DNA from: Strongylocentrotus droebachiensis | Lineage: Eukaryota > Echinodermata > Echinoidea > Camarodonta > Strongylocentrotidae | DNA: 64,000 bases | Assembly (NCBI GenBank): GCA_035222895.1 | Contig: JAVYIG010000631.1 | Location: forward strand, 62,001 to 126,000 | Reading direction: 5' to 3' | Shown here: positions 1 to 9,901 of the stretch, piece by piece | Layout: the number at the start of each line of letters is the position of its first letter | Position numbering within the stretch: the first letter of the stretch is position 1 | Position numbers and translations under genes: made by a program | Notes under the pieces: model-generated | What the model was told of the DNA's origin: nothing | What the model saw: only the letters and a program-made list of their open reading frames with translations | Databases searched by the model: none

Positions 1-228
1 ATTGTCAGATAATTTCCTTTATAAAAACATAGTTGTTGTGATGTTGTCCGATTGCTTCTTATAAGGTAACCAAGATAGACTATTGAGATAAATTCTAAAT
101 GGGAGAATTTGTATTGATTCAGTCATAAACATTGTCAAAAGTCGTTGTCAAAATTCTCTTCCTTTCTGTTGTTGTCTTATCCAAAGCCATGGTCTCACCG
201 TAACATGTTTTAATTTATTTCCATCCAG

Positions 229-1269
229 TGTTAGATAAATTTTGCTCACAGTATCTGAAAAGTGTTCGCTCTGTTTTCATGGTCCTTACAGGTGTTGGCT
301 ACGGCTCTACACTTAACGCCATAACAGTTTGCATCGCTGAGTACTTTACGAAGTACTATAGTATAGCCCAAAGCATAGCCAGTGCTGGTTCAGCCGTCGG
401 TATAATCCTACTTCCGCCCCTGACCCAGTACCTGGTATCGGAGTATGGATGGAAAGGAGCTTATCTTGTGCTTGCTGGATTGTTGGCCAATTCCCTTGTT
501 TGTGGTATGTTGCTTCGTCCTCTGTCGAGTTTCCCGCGTGAAGTTGATGGTTGTGATCACATGCAACCAGAAGAGGGAGCACTAAAGAAGGATGCAATGA
601 CTCAGTTTGAAGGGAGTGAAGACGAGGACGATAACGAACAGGAGAACGACCACGGGGATGTGGATTTGGATGAAGGTACGTCACCAAACAATATAAATAA
701 TGCTTCTAGAACTACCGACAACACTGGCCATGGCCGCAGTGACGAGTACCAAAAGTTGAGCAGAAGACGTCAATCTCGTCTGCAGAGTTTGGGAGGAGTC
801 ACTGGAGCCTCACTCTTGATCGAAAACTACCGCTTCAGTCTGATTGTTTTCGTGTTATTCTTCTCTGGTCTCTGCATGTCTGCTATCATGACGCATCTTG
901 TACTTAGTGTGGTGGAAAAGGGGATCAGCGAACAGGCAGCGTCTTTCTTGATGTCTTTCTTTGGTATTGGAAATCTCATCGGAAAGATAATTTCGGCTGT
1001 TCTGTTGGGCAGGAAACTGATAAGCGTAACCAAGTTGTTTGGTATCGCCATCTTTGGCTGGGGAATCTCGACCATGTTGCTTCGAGTCCCGACAACGTAT
1101 TCTTGGTTCATTGTCGTAGCACTGTCGGTCGGTACTTTTAGCGGCATCGACATCTGTACGGTAGCAATTGTACTAAAGGAAGTTGTTGGAGTCGCAAAAT
1201 TAGGGCGAGGTTTCGGAGTTCTTATGGTCTTCACGGGTATTGGATGTCTCATTGGACCCGTTCTAGGAG
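229..1269 (+). CDS. SLC16-like gene, penultimate coding exon
   Basis: This exon of 347 codons is phase 1 at both ends. It carries helices of about TM3-TM6 (residues 10-100 of the exon), then the long loop between TM6 and TM7, rich in D/E/N (EGSEDEDDNEQENDHGDVDL), then TM7-TM11. The long acidic loop is normal in position for the family. Confidence 0.88.
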
Positions 1270-2253
1270 GTTAGTATTAGCTTCATACACGATAAAGCAA
1301 ATGCGTTTTAACATTTTAGCGTTAAATGAGGAAAATTGAGGACAATAACAGAAAGGTATAATAGAATTGATATGACTCTTATGGGAAGAATATTGCACAA
1401 TAATGGCAGGGAGATTTCTGCTATGATTTCGAATGAACGTTCATGATTGAAAAATGACTTCTTCACAAATTAAAATAAAGGATTATTATATTTATAATTG
1501 GTGAGAACATATAGAACAGATCAAGAACATAAGGCCTTACAAAAAAGATGTTGTATTGCCCTTTAGGTGCCAAAACATGGGTCGGTCGGTCGGTCGGAAA
1601 TCCTTTTTTTTTCCTTCCCTCTTTGGGCTGATATTTCTCAGTTTTGAATGCTCTAATATTTTATTTTTCTAATAAACGACCGTAGATTTCAAGATTTTGG
1701 GGTCGGTGGCAAAGGGCAATACATCATCCTTTGGCCTACACAAGAATTTAAGGTCCGTAAAGTGCATTATAACAATTCAGCTAACCCTCTCTTTCCTCTT
1801 CCCTGCTCTATCGACTCTTATAATTTATTTAAATATATTTATTTTTAAGCATATAGGATGCACATCATCTTCTTCTGTGATCATGACTTGTAAGGCACGT
1901 AACCGAATTGAATGATTTATTTTACAGGTTGGATATATGACCGAACCAAGAGCTTCGACATATCTTTCTTCTTGTTCGGAGCATTATTGGCCGCATCATC
2001 CTTCTCTCTCCTCCTCTTTGGAAAACTGAAAAAACTTGAGGACCGCCATCAGCAACGATCAATTGCAGAAGCTAGCCGAAAGAAGAGGATGAATCCTGAG
2101 GAGTTTGAGTGCGATGAGGTCGAGAAACTGAGGCGAAAGGACAGTAAGGTTCAGTGGAATGAAGATTCGAAACGCGACAGAGACGTGGAAGTCGTTGCTC
2201 TGAATGGACATGCCGATGGAGATGGATGTCGACAAGAAGACGTGGGAACCTGA
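229..2253 (+). CDS. SLC16-like monocarboxylate transporter, 3' part of gene (2 exons)
   Basis: Exons 229-1269 and 1928-2253 join in phase 1 across a GT-AG intron (donor GTTAGT, acceptor TTTACAG) to give about 456 residues ending in TGA. The first exon opens inside the protein, after an acceptor CATCCAG, so the start codon and first membrane helices (including the family's TM1 signature) lie upstream of the window. Visible are a block EYFTKYYSIAQSIASAGSAV (the TM5 signature region of SLC16 proteins), an acidic central loop of about 110 residues, and six C-terminal helices ending GPVLGGWIYDRT. Family knowledge: SLC16 members are plasma-membrane, often proton-coupled, carriers of lactate, pyruvate and related acids; some carry thyroid hormone or aromatic amino acids. 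The substrate cannot be told here. No breaks are seen. Confidence 0.88.
1533..1737. mobile_element. MITE in the SLC16 intron (copy 1 of 2)
   Basis: A short element fills part of intron 1270-1927. Its ends are imperfect inverted repeats: one starts GGCCTTACAAAAAAGATG and reads on to TATTGCCCTTT, the other ends with the reverse of that. A second copy in opposite internal orientation lies at 23384-23636 inside GPR180 intron 7. No transposase is present. Superfamily not assigned. Confidence 0.7.
1928..2253 (+). CDS. SLC16-like gene, last coding exon
   Basis: The exon completes the Gly-Gly-Trp junction (GWIYDRTKSF), then gives TM12 (FFLFGALLAASSFSLLLFG) and a charged cytosolic tail of about 70 residues rich in K, R, E and D, ending in TGA at 2251-2253. 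Confidence 0.88.
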
Positions 2254-4223
2254 AGTATGATACGTCTTATAAGATCACAGTAAAAACTACACAGAAAATG
2301 CGGTCTGCTACATCTTACAAAGAGTTGATATCAATCGCAACTAGTACATAAGAGATAGGAGACTGCAAACTTGCGATTGATTGGAGGACTTGCGATTGCT
2401 TTTGATCAATCGTAACTCTTTGTTAGACGGGGCCCACGTATTCTTCTTTTTTCAAAAATGACATTCCAAATGATAAGATGAAGGCGGTGAGGGCAATTAG
2501 TGTATAGTCTCAGGGCAACACAAGTCGTTATAGAGACCGAGGTTTCAGTCGAAGAGACAGCACGAGCCACGATATAAATAATGACCGTCGGCATTCTTCT
2601 GAACTTGTTGTACCAGTGTGGTATCGTTGAACTACTAATGACTGTTTATATATTATGAAGTAAAAACTTTATGTACAGTAATGTGGCCCGGATAATTATG
2701 TCATCAAAGAATATATTTACGGAAATATTCCAGATACCGATTTACACACTGAAAATCGGATGTTGTACGGTATGTCAAACTTGCCAATGTGGATAATGAT
2801 CATGTGTGGCACAGATCCTAAATCTTGATTTGTATTTAGTTTATTTTGTTCGCTCTGTCTTTGTCTGTCTCTCTTCATCTCTCGCTCTCTCTTTCTTTTT
2901 CTCTCGCTCCATTTGTGTACATTGTAACGTCACATCACAAGATAGTTTTTATTCACTGTTTCAATTTTTCGCCCATTTCCATGTGTGATACACGGATTAT
3001 AGCTTTGCAATGAACACCGTCGATATAACTCGGTACTTAACGCAACCTCGTCATCGAGGGGCGATTGGGTTTCAAAATAGTAATGACGTGCCAACTGTAA
3101 ACACCGAACCTTTGAAGATCCCTAAATTTCAGGCATTTTTAGAATGTCACATCTTTGAGACGTTCATTATTATATCTTCGGTAAATTTTAATATATTCCA
3201 GCAAAATAGTCTTGGAAGTTAGTACAGTCAAAACTGCTTTAGCGACCACCTGTATAGAAAGACCACCTATCCATAAATACCACATTTTTCGTTTCCACTG
3301 AAAATGGTTTATCGTTGTAGAGGTGTTGTGGTCGAGTGGATGTGTCACCGGACTGTGGATTACAAGGTCCGCGGTTCAAGTCCCGCCGCGGCACTAGTGT
3401 CCTTTGGCAAGACATCGATCTACATTTGCCACTCTCCACCCAGGTGTTTAATGGGTACCCGTTAGGATGCGAAAGTAAATGTGGTTAGATGATCAAGTGT
3501 GCGCTTGTAAAAATGACGCCTGGCTGGAATGCTCCCCAGGGAGTGGAGAATGTGCATACATTATGTGCAGGTAAGCCTGAATCCGATGACATGGGTATTA
3601 AAGAATATAACTGTAAAGCGCTTTGAGAGGGCCAGCGGTCCTGAAATGCGCTATATAAGAACGAACTATTATTATTATTATTATTGAAACCTGTACTAAA
3701 AGAACCTTTACATAAACACCATCTGCCTGTAAAGACCACTTTTCATGCTTCCCTAGAGCGGCCTTTATAATGGTTTCACTGTGTACCAAAATGTATTTAA
3801 TTATTAAGAAACAAGTCATGCGAGTATTAGCAATCAACCGGCCCTCTCGGTTCTTTACTTGAGAGCATTTGTTTCCTAAGACATCTCCATATCCCTTTAG
3901 TTACCAACCTGGGAAAATATATTCATGTGAATGTTATAAGGAATAGGGATGTATTATGGAATTGGTAAATGTGAGATGTTTAGTAATAATTATTCCCGGT
4001 TATATTGTCATTTGCTTTGGTGAATATTGTATGTTGTATCATAATGATGCAACAAAAATGTAAATTCTATTTTATTAATGTCATTTGTCTATACATCATA
4101 TACATGTTGTAATAATTCCCTGCTAAAATGTATATGATTTTAATATGCGTTATATACGAATTGTCGTATACCTCCCGATGTAACATGGTGCTGTGATTGT
4201 AATCAAACGGGATTGTGAATAAA
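2254..4223 (+). other. probable 3' UTR of the SLC16-like gene
   Basis: There is no coding signal. The best polyadenylation signal is AATAAA at 4218-4223, which would make a UTR of about 2 kb that includes a SINE (3317-3685). The extent is inferred only; an earlier unrecognised cleavage site is possible. Confidence 0.4.
3317..3685 (+). mobile_element. tRNA-derived SINE with ATT tail
   Basis: A Pol III promoter is visible: A box TGGTCGAGTGG at 3329-3339 and B box GGTTCAAGTCC at 3373-3383, as in a tRNA head. A body follows, then a tail region reading AGCGCTTTGAGA and GCGCTATATAAGAACGAA and ending in (ATT)n. Such tails usually match a partner LINE. A diverged copy of the head is on the minus strand at 34380-34602. 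Confidence 0.82.
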
Positions 4224-4893
4224 TTATGTCATTGGTAATTTCATCTATATGATTTGCGTGTCATTTTCGCAGGTCCGTATTCTCTTTTATTTTATACGAT
4301 GTGAAAGCAATCCAACCTTTGGAATAGATTGAGTGAAATAGCAGAAATCATTGAAAAGAATTTGCAATAAGAAAATTATTGTTTGAAAGCTGAGATCATT
4401 AAATATATTTTATCTCAAATTTCCGAACTTGTTATTCGATTATGATATAAGTGCATGGGCGGTTGCTCGGCCGATAGATCGATTTATCGACTAAAATTTT
4501 GATTTGGTTTCTTTCAGTTGCATCTACAATTCTCCGATTTGATTTGAGTGTGTAATATGAACAGCAGTAACAATATCAAATATTTATGACATTTGAAAAT
4601 AAGTGGTTTTCTGAATTGTTTATATTTTATATTTTTTATTTAAAAAAAAAAAAATTGTTAAAGCTATATAGGCTTACCAACCTCTTTCTCGAATTTATTG
4701 CTTCAACCTAAAGTCAATTGGATGAAGAGTTGATTCTCCGATTAAAGTTTTAAACAAGAGGTGAGAGAGAGGGGAGAGATGAAGGAAAGTGAAAAAGAAC
4801 GTGATAATAAATAAGGAGAGAAATTGCTCGAAAACTCTCCTAAACAGATTATAATATATGTGAATCAGTAACGTGGGGACAACATGATCAGTC
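4224..4893. other. intergenic, no gene seen
   Basis: AT-rich sequence between the SLC16-like gene and a MITE. Only a short poly-A run near 4640 stands out. Confidence 0.5.
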
Positions 4894-5340
4894 TTAAAGG
4901 TACTTGTCCCATTTGCAGGCCCAAAAAATGAAAAGGTAAATTCCAACGGCATTTGAAAGATAACACTAATTTAGAACTTCCCTAAAAAAAAAAGGGGGGG
5001 GGGTTGAAAATGTCCTTAAGTAGGGACATAACGACTATTAGTTGTCGAACCGACTTAAGAGCTATAGAGCCAGTATAGAGCCAGTAAGTAATTCAGAACA
5101 CTGTACCGAATGGTCGTACGTTTTATGCTGCGCAAAGATTCAATCAGTTTAATTTTGGCCATTACAAGAAGTGGGTTATTGATGTAGACTAATGCTCATG
5201 TACCCTTTACAGCTCATTTTATACAGTGTCTGACAGTGAAGTCTAGCAATTAAACAGGTTTCCTTGCATAATTTGAATATACGGACACCGCTTACGGTTA
5301 AATTTAACAGATAGGACATACATGACATATTCACCGGGCA

Positions 5341-6089
5341 CAGTGGCGTAGACAGGTTCGTACACCTGGGGGGATGACTCAGGGGCGGATCTAGCTTTTT
5401 GCTAAGGGGGGGGGGGGTTGACCAAAATAATGACGATGCGGAGCATCGTCCACGAGCCGCGAAGCGGCGAGCCGATTTTTTTGGGGGTGTTTACTTGAAC
5501 CCCGTAAGTGATGTTTTCCTGGCATCTATTAACACAATGGAGACCATAAAAAGCAGTGCATGATAACGTCTTTTTAAATCAAGTAACAGTTAAATACACA
5601 GTTATATCCAGAGTTATCATGTGTTTGGTTAAGTTACCAGATGAGTTGAATATCTTCTCACAATATTTGCACTTGAAAGGGTTTCTCTCCAGCGTGCGTT
5701 CTTTTTCCTTTCTTTTTTTCTTTTTTTTCTTACTTTTTTTTCCTTTTTTTTTTTGGTTTGTTTTTTTGGGCCGCCTAAACCCCCCCCCCCCCCGTAGATC
5801 CGCGCCTGTTTATTCTTGTGGTTGTAAGATTTTCTTTTTTTTACCGTCTGAATTGGCTTTCACCGTGTGAATGCGGCTAATAACAATAAACACAATTACA
5901 ATAATGATGAGGATTATTATTATCATCATCATAATTATTATTATTATTAATATTATAATTGTTATCACTATTATTATCATCATTATGACTTATTAAGTAA
6001 GCAAATATCATTCCCCAAAACCTGGGGGGGGGATGATTGTACATGCCACCCCCTCACCCCCCCCCCCCCCCCCGTTGTCTACGCCCCTG
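5341..6089. mobile_element. non-autonomous hAT-like element, 749 bp, perfect TSD
   Basis: Ends are CAGTGGCGTAGACA and TGTCTACGCCCCTG (inverted, one mismatch). It is flanked by a perfect 8-bp duplication ACCGGGCA at 5333-5340 and 6090-6097. An 8-bp duplication with CAG-type ends is the hallmark of hAT transposons. It is inserted in the TTAA MITE. The same family ends bound the element 51661-53974. It has long G and C runs and an ATT microsatellite near 5905-5995 but no transposase. Confidence 0.88.
5380..5808. mobile_element. inner hAT-like element nested in 5341-6089
   Basis: Its ends are CAGGGGCGGATCTAG and CTAGATCCGCGCCTG in inverted order (the plus strand reads GTAGATCCGCGCCTG at the right). 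The eight bases on each side do not match, so its insertion history is unclear. It contains the palindromic stretch GATGCGGAGCATC and a T-rich tract. Confidence 0.5.
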
Positions 6090-6697
6090 ACCGGGCATAT
6101 TCATAGTTCCTGCAAAATTCTACAGAATTTGATGTTGGCTGCAAAAGGGACTGAAATCTGTTGTACGGCCGGGGTGCATTAAACAATTATTATCGAATTG
6201 GGATGATTCGATCTGCGTTCTGTAACGTATAGCAGAAAAGAAATGAGTACGAGTGATAAATTCGCCTCCTGGGCATCGCCAATTGGGTATTTTTGTTAAA
6301 TTTTTTCTTAAATTGGCGCCAAAATTGACGCAAAATAAAATACATTCACTATCAAAAATTGTCAACGGAAAACAAAAATCCTTGGAAAACTAAGTTAATT
6401 TGGGTCTAAACGTGATCCCAAAATCATGCGATTGGTGTTTTATTAATGGGCTTTTGGAGTTTATCTAAATGTTAACTAAAAGTATTTACCAACTCGCATG
6501 AATTCAGTTAAAAAATACACAATAAATTGTCTCCACTGGCCATTTCGGTACTTAAGATATTAGTACCTACATTTTAAAATACCCTAGAAATCTAAAAAGA
6601 TATTTCGATTATTGAAACGATTTTTTATTTTGCGAGTGCCGATCGAATGGATGTAATCTCGTCATATAGCGACTGTTCATTAAATTAGGCCTATATT

Positions 6698-6837
6698 GTT
6701 TCAGTGATACGTAATTATACGTACCCTACTTACCTTGACGTTGTTTTCGATAGCCGGGCTAACTAGCCTTTGCTAGTTAGCCCGGCTATCGAAAACAACG
6801 TCAAGGTAAGTAGGGTATAATTACGTATCACTGAAAC
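6698..6837. repeat. near-perfect long hairpin, arms about 68 bp
   Basis: The left arm from GTTTCAGTGATACG and the right arm ending CGTATCACTGAAAC are reverse complements apart from a 4-base indel (ACGT). The loop is only a few bases (CTTTG). It may be a small palindromic MITE; no target duplication is evident. Confidence 0.85.
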
Positions 6838-6984
6838 AAATTAAAATAATGAGTCCTTATAATCAACTGATTTTTCTGCAAAACTGGTTTGACAATAATT
6901 GGAAGAAAATCGATGCGTTTTTCATTTTCTTTTATTTTGTTACGTTTTCTTTACTGATTTATACCAAAATACTTTGTTTAGATG

Positions 6985-7130
6985 TTTAAAGGGTTAGGCT
7001 CGACTAGCACATATGCTATTATCTGGCCCCTTTTACCAACCAATAGTTTCTCTTTCTGTATATGTAAAATCATTGTATCAAATGTATATTGCTGTTGGTC
7101 ACAATAAATCAAAATCAAATCAAAATCAGG
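6985..7130 (+). mobile_element. possible LINE 3' tail
   Basis: The stretch ending TGTATATTGCTGTTGGTCAC, then AATAAATC and short AAATC repeats, looks like the 3' end of a CR1-like LINE. No coding part remains. Confidence 0.4.
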
Positions 7131-7173
7131 TATAAAAACCCAAGAGCTTCCGGGGGCTCCGTCCCCTTGACTC

Positions 7174-7470
7174 AGAGGCGGTGGAGCCAGGGGCACAATG
7201 CCCACCCCTAAAGTGCCCCTGTTTACATAGGAAAGGCGGTGTCCCCTTTTACTTCACTTAGGTGCCCCTATTACGCGCGGCGTGCTCGTTCTACATTCCT
7301 ATAAGTGCCTGTAACCACCCTTTACCTATGATGATTGCCCCTATTCAAATCTGAAAGGTGCCCATTTTACCTTAACAAGTGCCCTTTTCACTTTTGATAA
7401 GTGCCCCTTCCCCTTCTAAAAGTGCCACTTCTCTCCTCTAATATGTGCCCCCTTTTATCACTGACCTGAA
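7174..7470 (+). mobile_element. fragment of the GTGCCCC-repeat hAT-like family
   Basis: It begins CAGAGGCGGTGGAGCCAGG, like the left end of the element at 47484-51297, and continues with about ten imperfect units of the type AAGTGCCCCTTTT plus spacer. No right end is found here. Confidence 0.6.
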
Positions 7471-8094
7471 TTTGTACTATGACGGTTTCGTGGAACGCTG
7501 CCTGCAATTACCATTCTTTTAACACGTCGGCGAAATTTCGATTGGGCTGCTTTAGCGACCAATAAGACTTTCGGTCAGCGACATTTAAGAATTCCTGTGT
7601 CTGCACTGCATGCTATACTGTACTAGCGTCTTATTAGTCGCCAAAGTAGCAAGATCAATTTCAGTCCGTCTGTCTGCTTTTCAACACTGGCTGGTTATTA
7701 TCTATTAAAAGGAAAGGAGTTCACAAGATCTATAGGTAATATGTTCAATTTCATCGGATACAGGAAATAGTGACGGTTACTCCGGACTCCTTTTTTTCCA
7801 TATATACGCTTATTTTTAACATTATTTTTTTGGAGATTGTTGAGCATAGTCCCATGTGTCCATATTGGTGTAAGTGAGCTATAGACCAGTCTATGTTCGT
7901 CCCACACCCACATAGGTGCATTACTATCCTGGCTGTGTATTAAAAGCTGTGCTATTGATTCTCAACATTTCAAACACCACTGTACAAAACTCAACTGTAG
8001 AGCGCTTAGCAGCTTAGAACTTAAAGGTTAGAGACTTCTGATAAAGTACTAGATAGTAGTCTAGGGCCTAGAAAGGTCTAGACTAGAGTAGAGT

Positions 8095-9015
8095 CTCCGG
8101 TTTGCGGCATAGCCCGGTTTGCGGCCAGGGGTATCACTTTTCAAAATAAAATAAAAATGACTCGATAATAATCATTGAAACCTACCGTGGATTCCCCGGC
8201 AAGTTCTGCGCTGCCGAAAACGTCCGTAGCAGATGCTCCTGTCGGTACGGAGTATCCGTCAGCGATGTCGGAAATCTACGGCACCAGTCGGCGATGAAAA
8301 TTCCAGCAGGTGCTTACTTTTAAGTTAAGAGATCGAGGCATGACTAGATCATTATTGTAGCTCTATTTGTCCGATATTTGTCCGATTGGAGGTGAAATTT
8401 GATGTTTTTGTGGAAGTATGATGGCTGTGGTCTGTCTCCTATCGCAGATATTTTGATTGTGCCACCGCATGCCCAGTTGCATGGGGTTTGCATGGGGTGA
8501 CCGCAAACCGGCACGTAATTGCGTGATTTTCTGGTTTGCGGCGGGGGGTGTTAATACACACATAACATGCGGGATCGTGTATGATGGTATGTGTGCTGAT
8601 GTGTGTACCCGCTGTGACCCAATAGTTTCTACTAGTACGTACCCCCGTATGGGATGATCCATTCAGTAAAAAGGTGAAATTATTTAAAACTTGAAAAATT
8701 TACCGTAGCAACAGATAAACATGAGAATTTGGGTTACCCGTAGTAATTTGGTATATGCTTTGATCGTGACGTAGCGCATAAAGCTTTGTGACGTACGCGT
8801 GCCGCAAACCGGGTTACGCACGGCCGCAAACCGGGCAACTTTTACGTCTTCTAAAGTGGACAGTACTGACCACGCTGTGGGTCAGTTACGTTATTTGTGC
8901 CTTCTATTTAATAACTAAATATATGAACTCTCTATTGACGGTATTGAAGTATTCTGTGAGTAATTGCATACAAAATAAAATCGGCAATTCCCACTGGACG
9001 GCCGCACACCGGAGC
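8095..9015. repeat. cluster of CCGGTTTGCGGC motifs in both orientations
   Basis: About seven copies of a 12-base word are seen near 8097, 8112, 8501 (reverse), 8531, 8801 (reverse), 8822 (reverse) and 8999 (reverse, GCCGCACACCGG). Copies point inward from the two ends, as subterminal transposase-binding repeats would. Confidence 0.65.
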
Positions 9016-9054
9016 CGCTACTCTAGATCTAAGTTAGATCTACTCATCTAGACC

Positions 9055-9480
9055 GAATTTTCCGTCTCTTTTCGTTCGTTAGCCTCTTATTGGGGTAGGG
9101 TCGGCCGGCTCTCTCTTTAGAGACGGAAACCGTCTATACACATTCCCTTGATAACACCACGGCCATTTCAGGTCGTAGCGTTTTGCCCCCAAAATCCCCC
9201 AAAATGTCATTTTACCTCGTGCATGTTATATTGTAAATTAGGCCTAGGCTATAATAATTCAGTTCCACTTACCAACTTGACTGAAATAATCCGTTTAATG
9301 GTCCCTTTTAAGGAAATTATGGGTCAAAATCGACATCCATGTTGAAAATCTTACAAGCCGTGTTAAACTCTCGCTGCCGGAGTCATCTAAATCAATCTCA
9401 TCCCTTCTAGTCTACGCCGAAGGCAAAATGATTATGAAGGAAAAACTGTGCGCCATCTACACGTTCGTAATGGCGTTATC
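9055..9480. repeat. dispersed repeat, inverted copy at 36330-36760
   Basis: Shared blocks include CCGTCTCTTTTCGTTCGTTA, TCATCCCTTCTAGTCTACGC and GGGTCAAAATCGACATCCAT, all found reversed inside FIS1 intron 1. Identity looks about 80-85 percent by eye. Type unknown. Confidence 0.7.
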
Positions 9481-9753
9481 ACAGTTTTGAGGTGTCATTA
9501 ATTGTCACTAAAGTAATGATTTTTAGTGAAAAATCAAATGTTTGAAATGTTGAGAATCAATAGCACAGCTTTTAATACATGCCCGGATAGTAATGCAGCT
9601 ATGTGTGCATCGAGCAGGGACTTGTTATAAGTATTGATTCCTGTTTATTTTGTTTACAGGTAGATGTTAATTCAGTTCCAGTACCACTATACATGTGGAT
9701 CTTTATGCTGATGAAAACTTCGGAAGAGAAATAGACAAATAACCTTGGAGAAG

Positions 9754-9901
9754 ATGAGGTTCACTGGTGCCCCAGCTGTCGTTTGGATATTTCTATTTGT
9801 AATAACACACAGAGTACACTGCAAGACAACACTGGGTGTTTTCAATTCTCTGCAAGCTGCAAAGGCCAAAGGACTCTTCGTTACAGAATTCTGTTTCACA
9901 G
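9754..9901 (+). CDS. GPR180: GPR180 exon 1 (coding)
   Basis: Encodes the signal peptide (hydrophobic VVWIFLFVIT) and the start of the ectodomain, KTTLGVFNSLQAAKAKGL, which aligns with the vertebrate KTLRGSF start of the mature protein. Ends phase 1 before GTACAA. Confidence 0.92.

Larger units (their letters stand above)
4898..6151. mobile_element. TTAA-flanked MITE split by a hAT-like insertion
   Basis: The left end AGGTACTTGTCCCATTTGCAG follows TTAA at 4894-4897. The sequence to 5332 and from 6098 to 6151 matches, in reverse, the intact copy at 23978-24509. Between them sits the hAT-like element 5341-6089. The right terminal bases of this copy are lost or mutated after GGCTGCAAAAGGGAC. Confidence 0.75.
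7910..9612. mobile_element. TIR-bounded element just upstream of GPR180
   Basis: About 68 bp at the left (CACATAGGTGCATTACTATC onward) recur inverted at the right (9540-9612) with about six differences, including TTGATTCTCAACATTTCAAA. The 1.7 kb between them includes the GCAAACCGG motif cluster and a dispersed repeat. No transposase is seen. The right end is about 140 bp from the GPR180 start codon. Confidence 0.6.

Noticed and set aside
228-1274. Treating the SLC16-like segment as one intronless gene
   Set aside because: It opens with GTG right at an acceptor CAG and ends at a donor GTTAGT; the protein continues in phase at 1928, so it is an internal exon.
3317-3400. A true tRNA gene
   Set aside because: A and B boxes are present, but the stem pairing is poor and a SINE body with ATT tail follows; a diverged head recurs at 34.5 kb.
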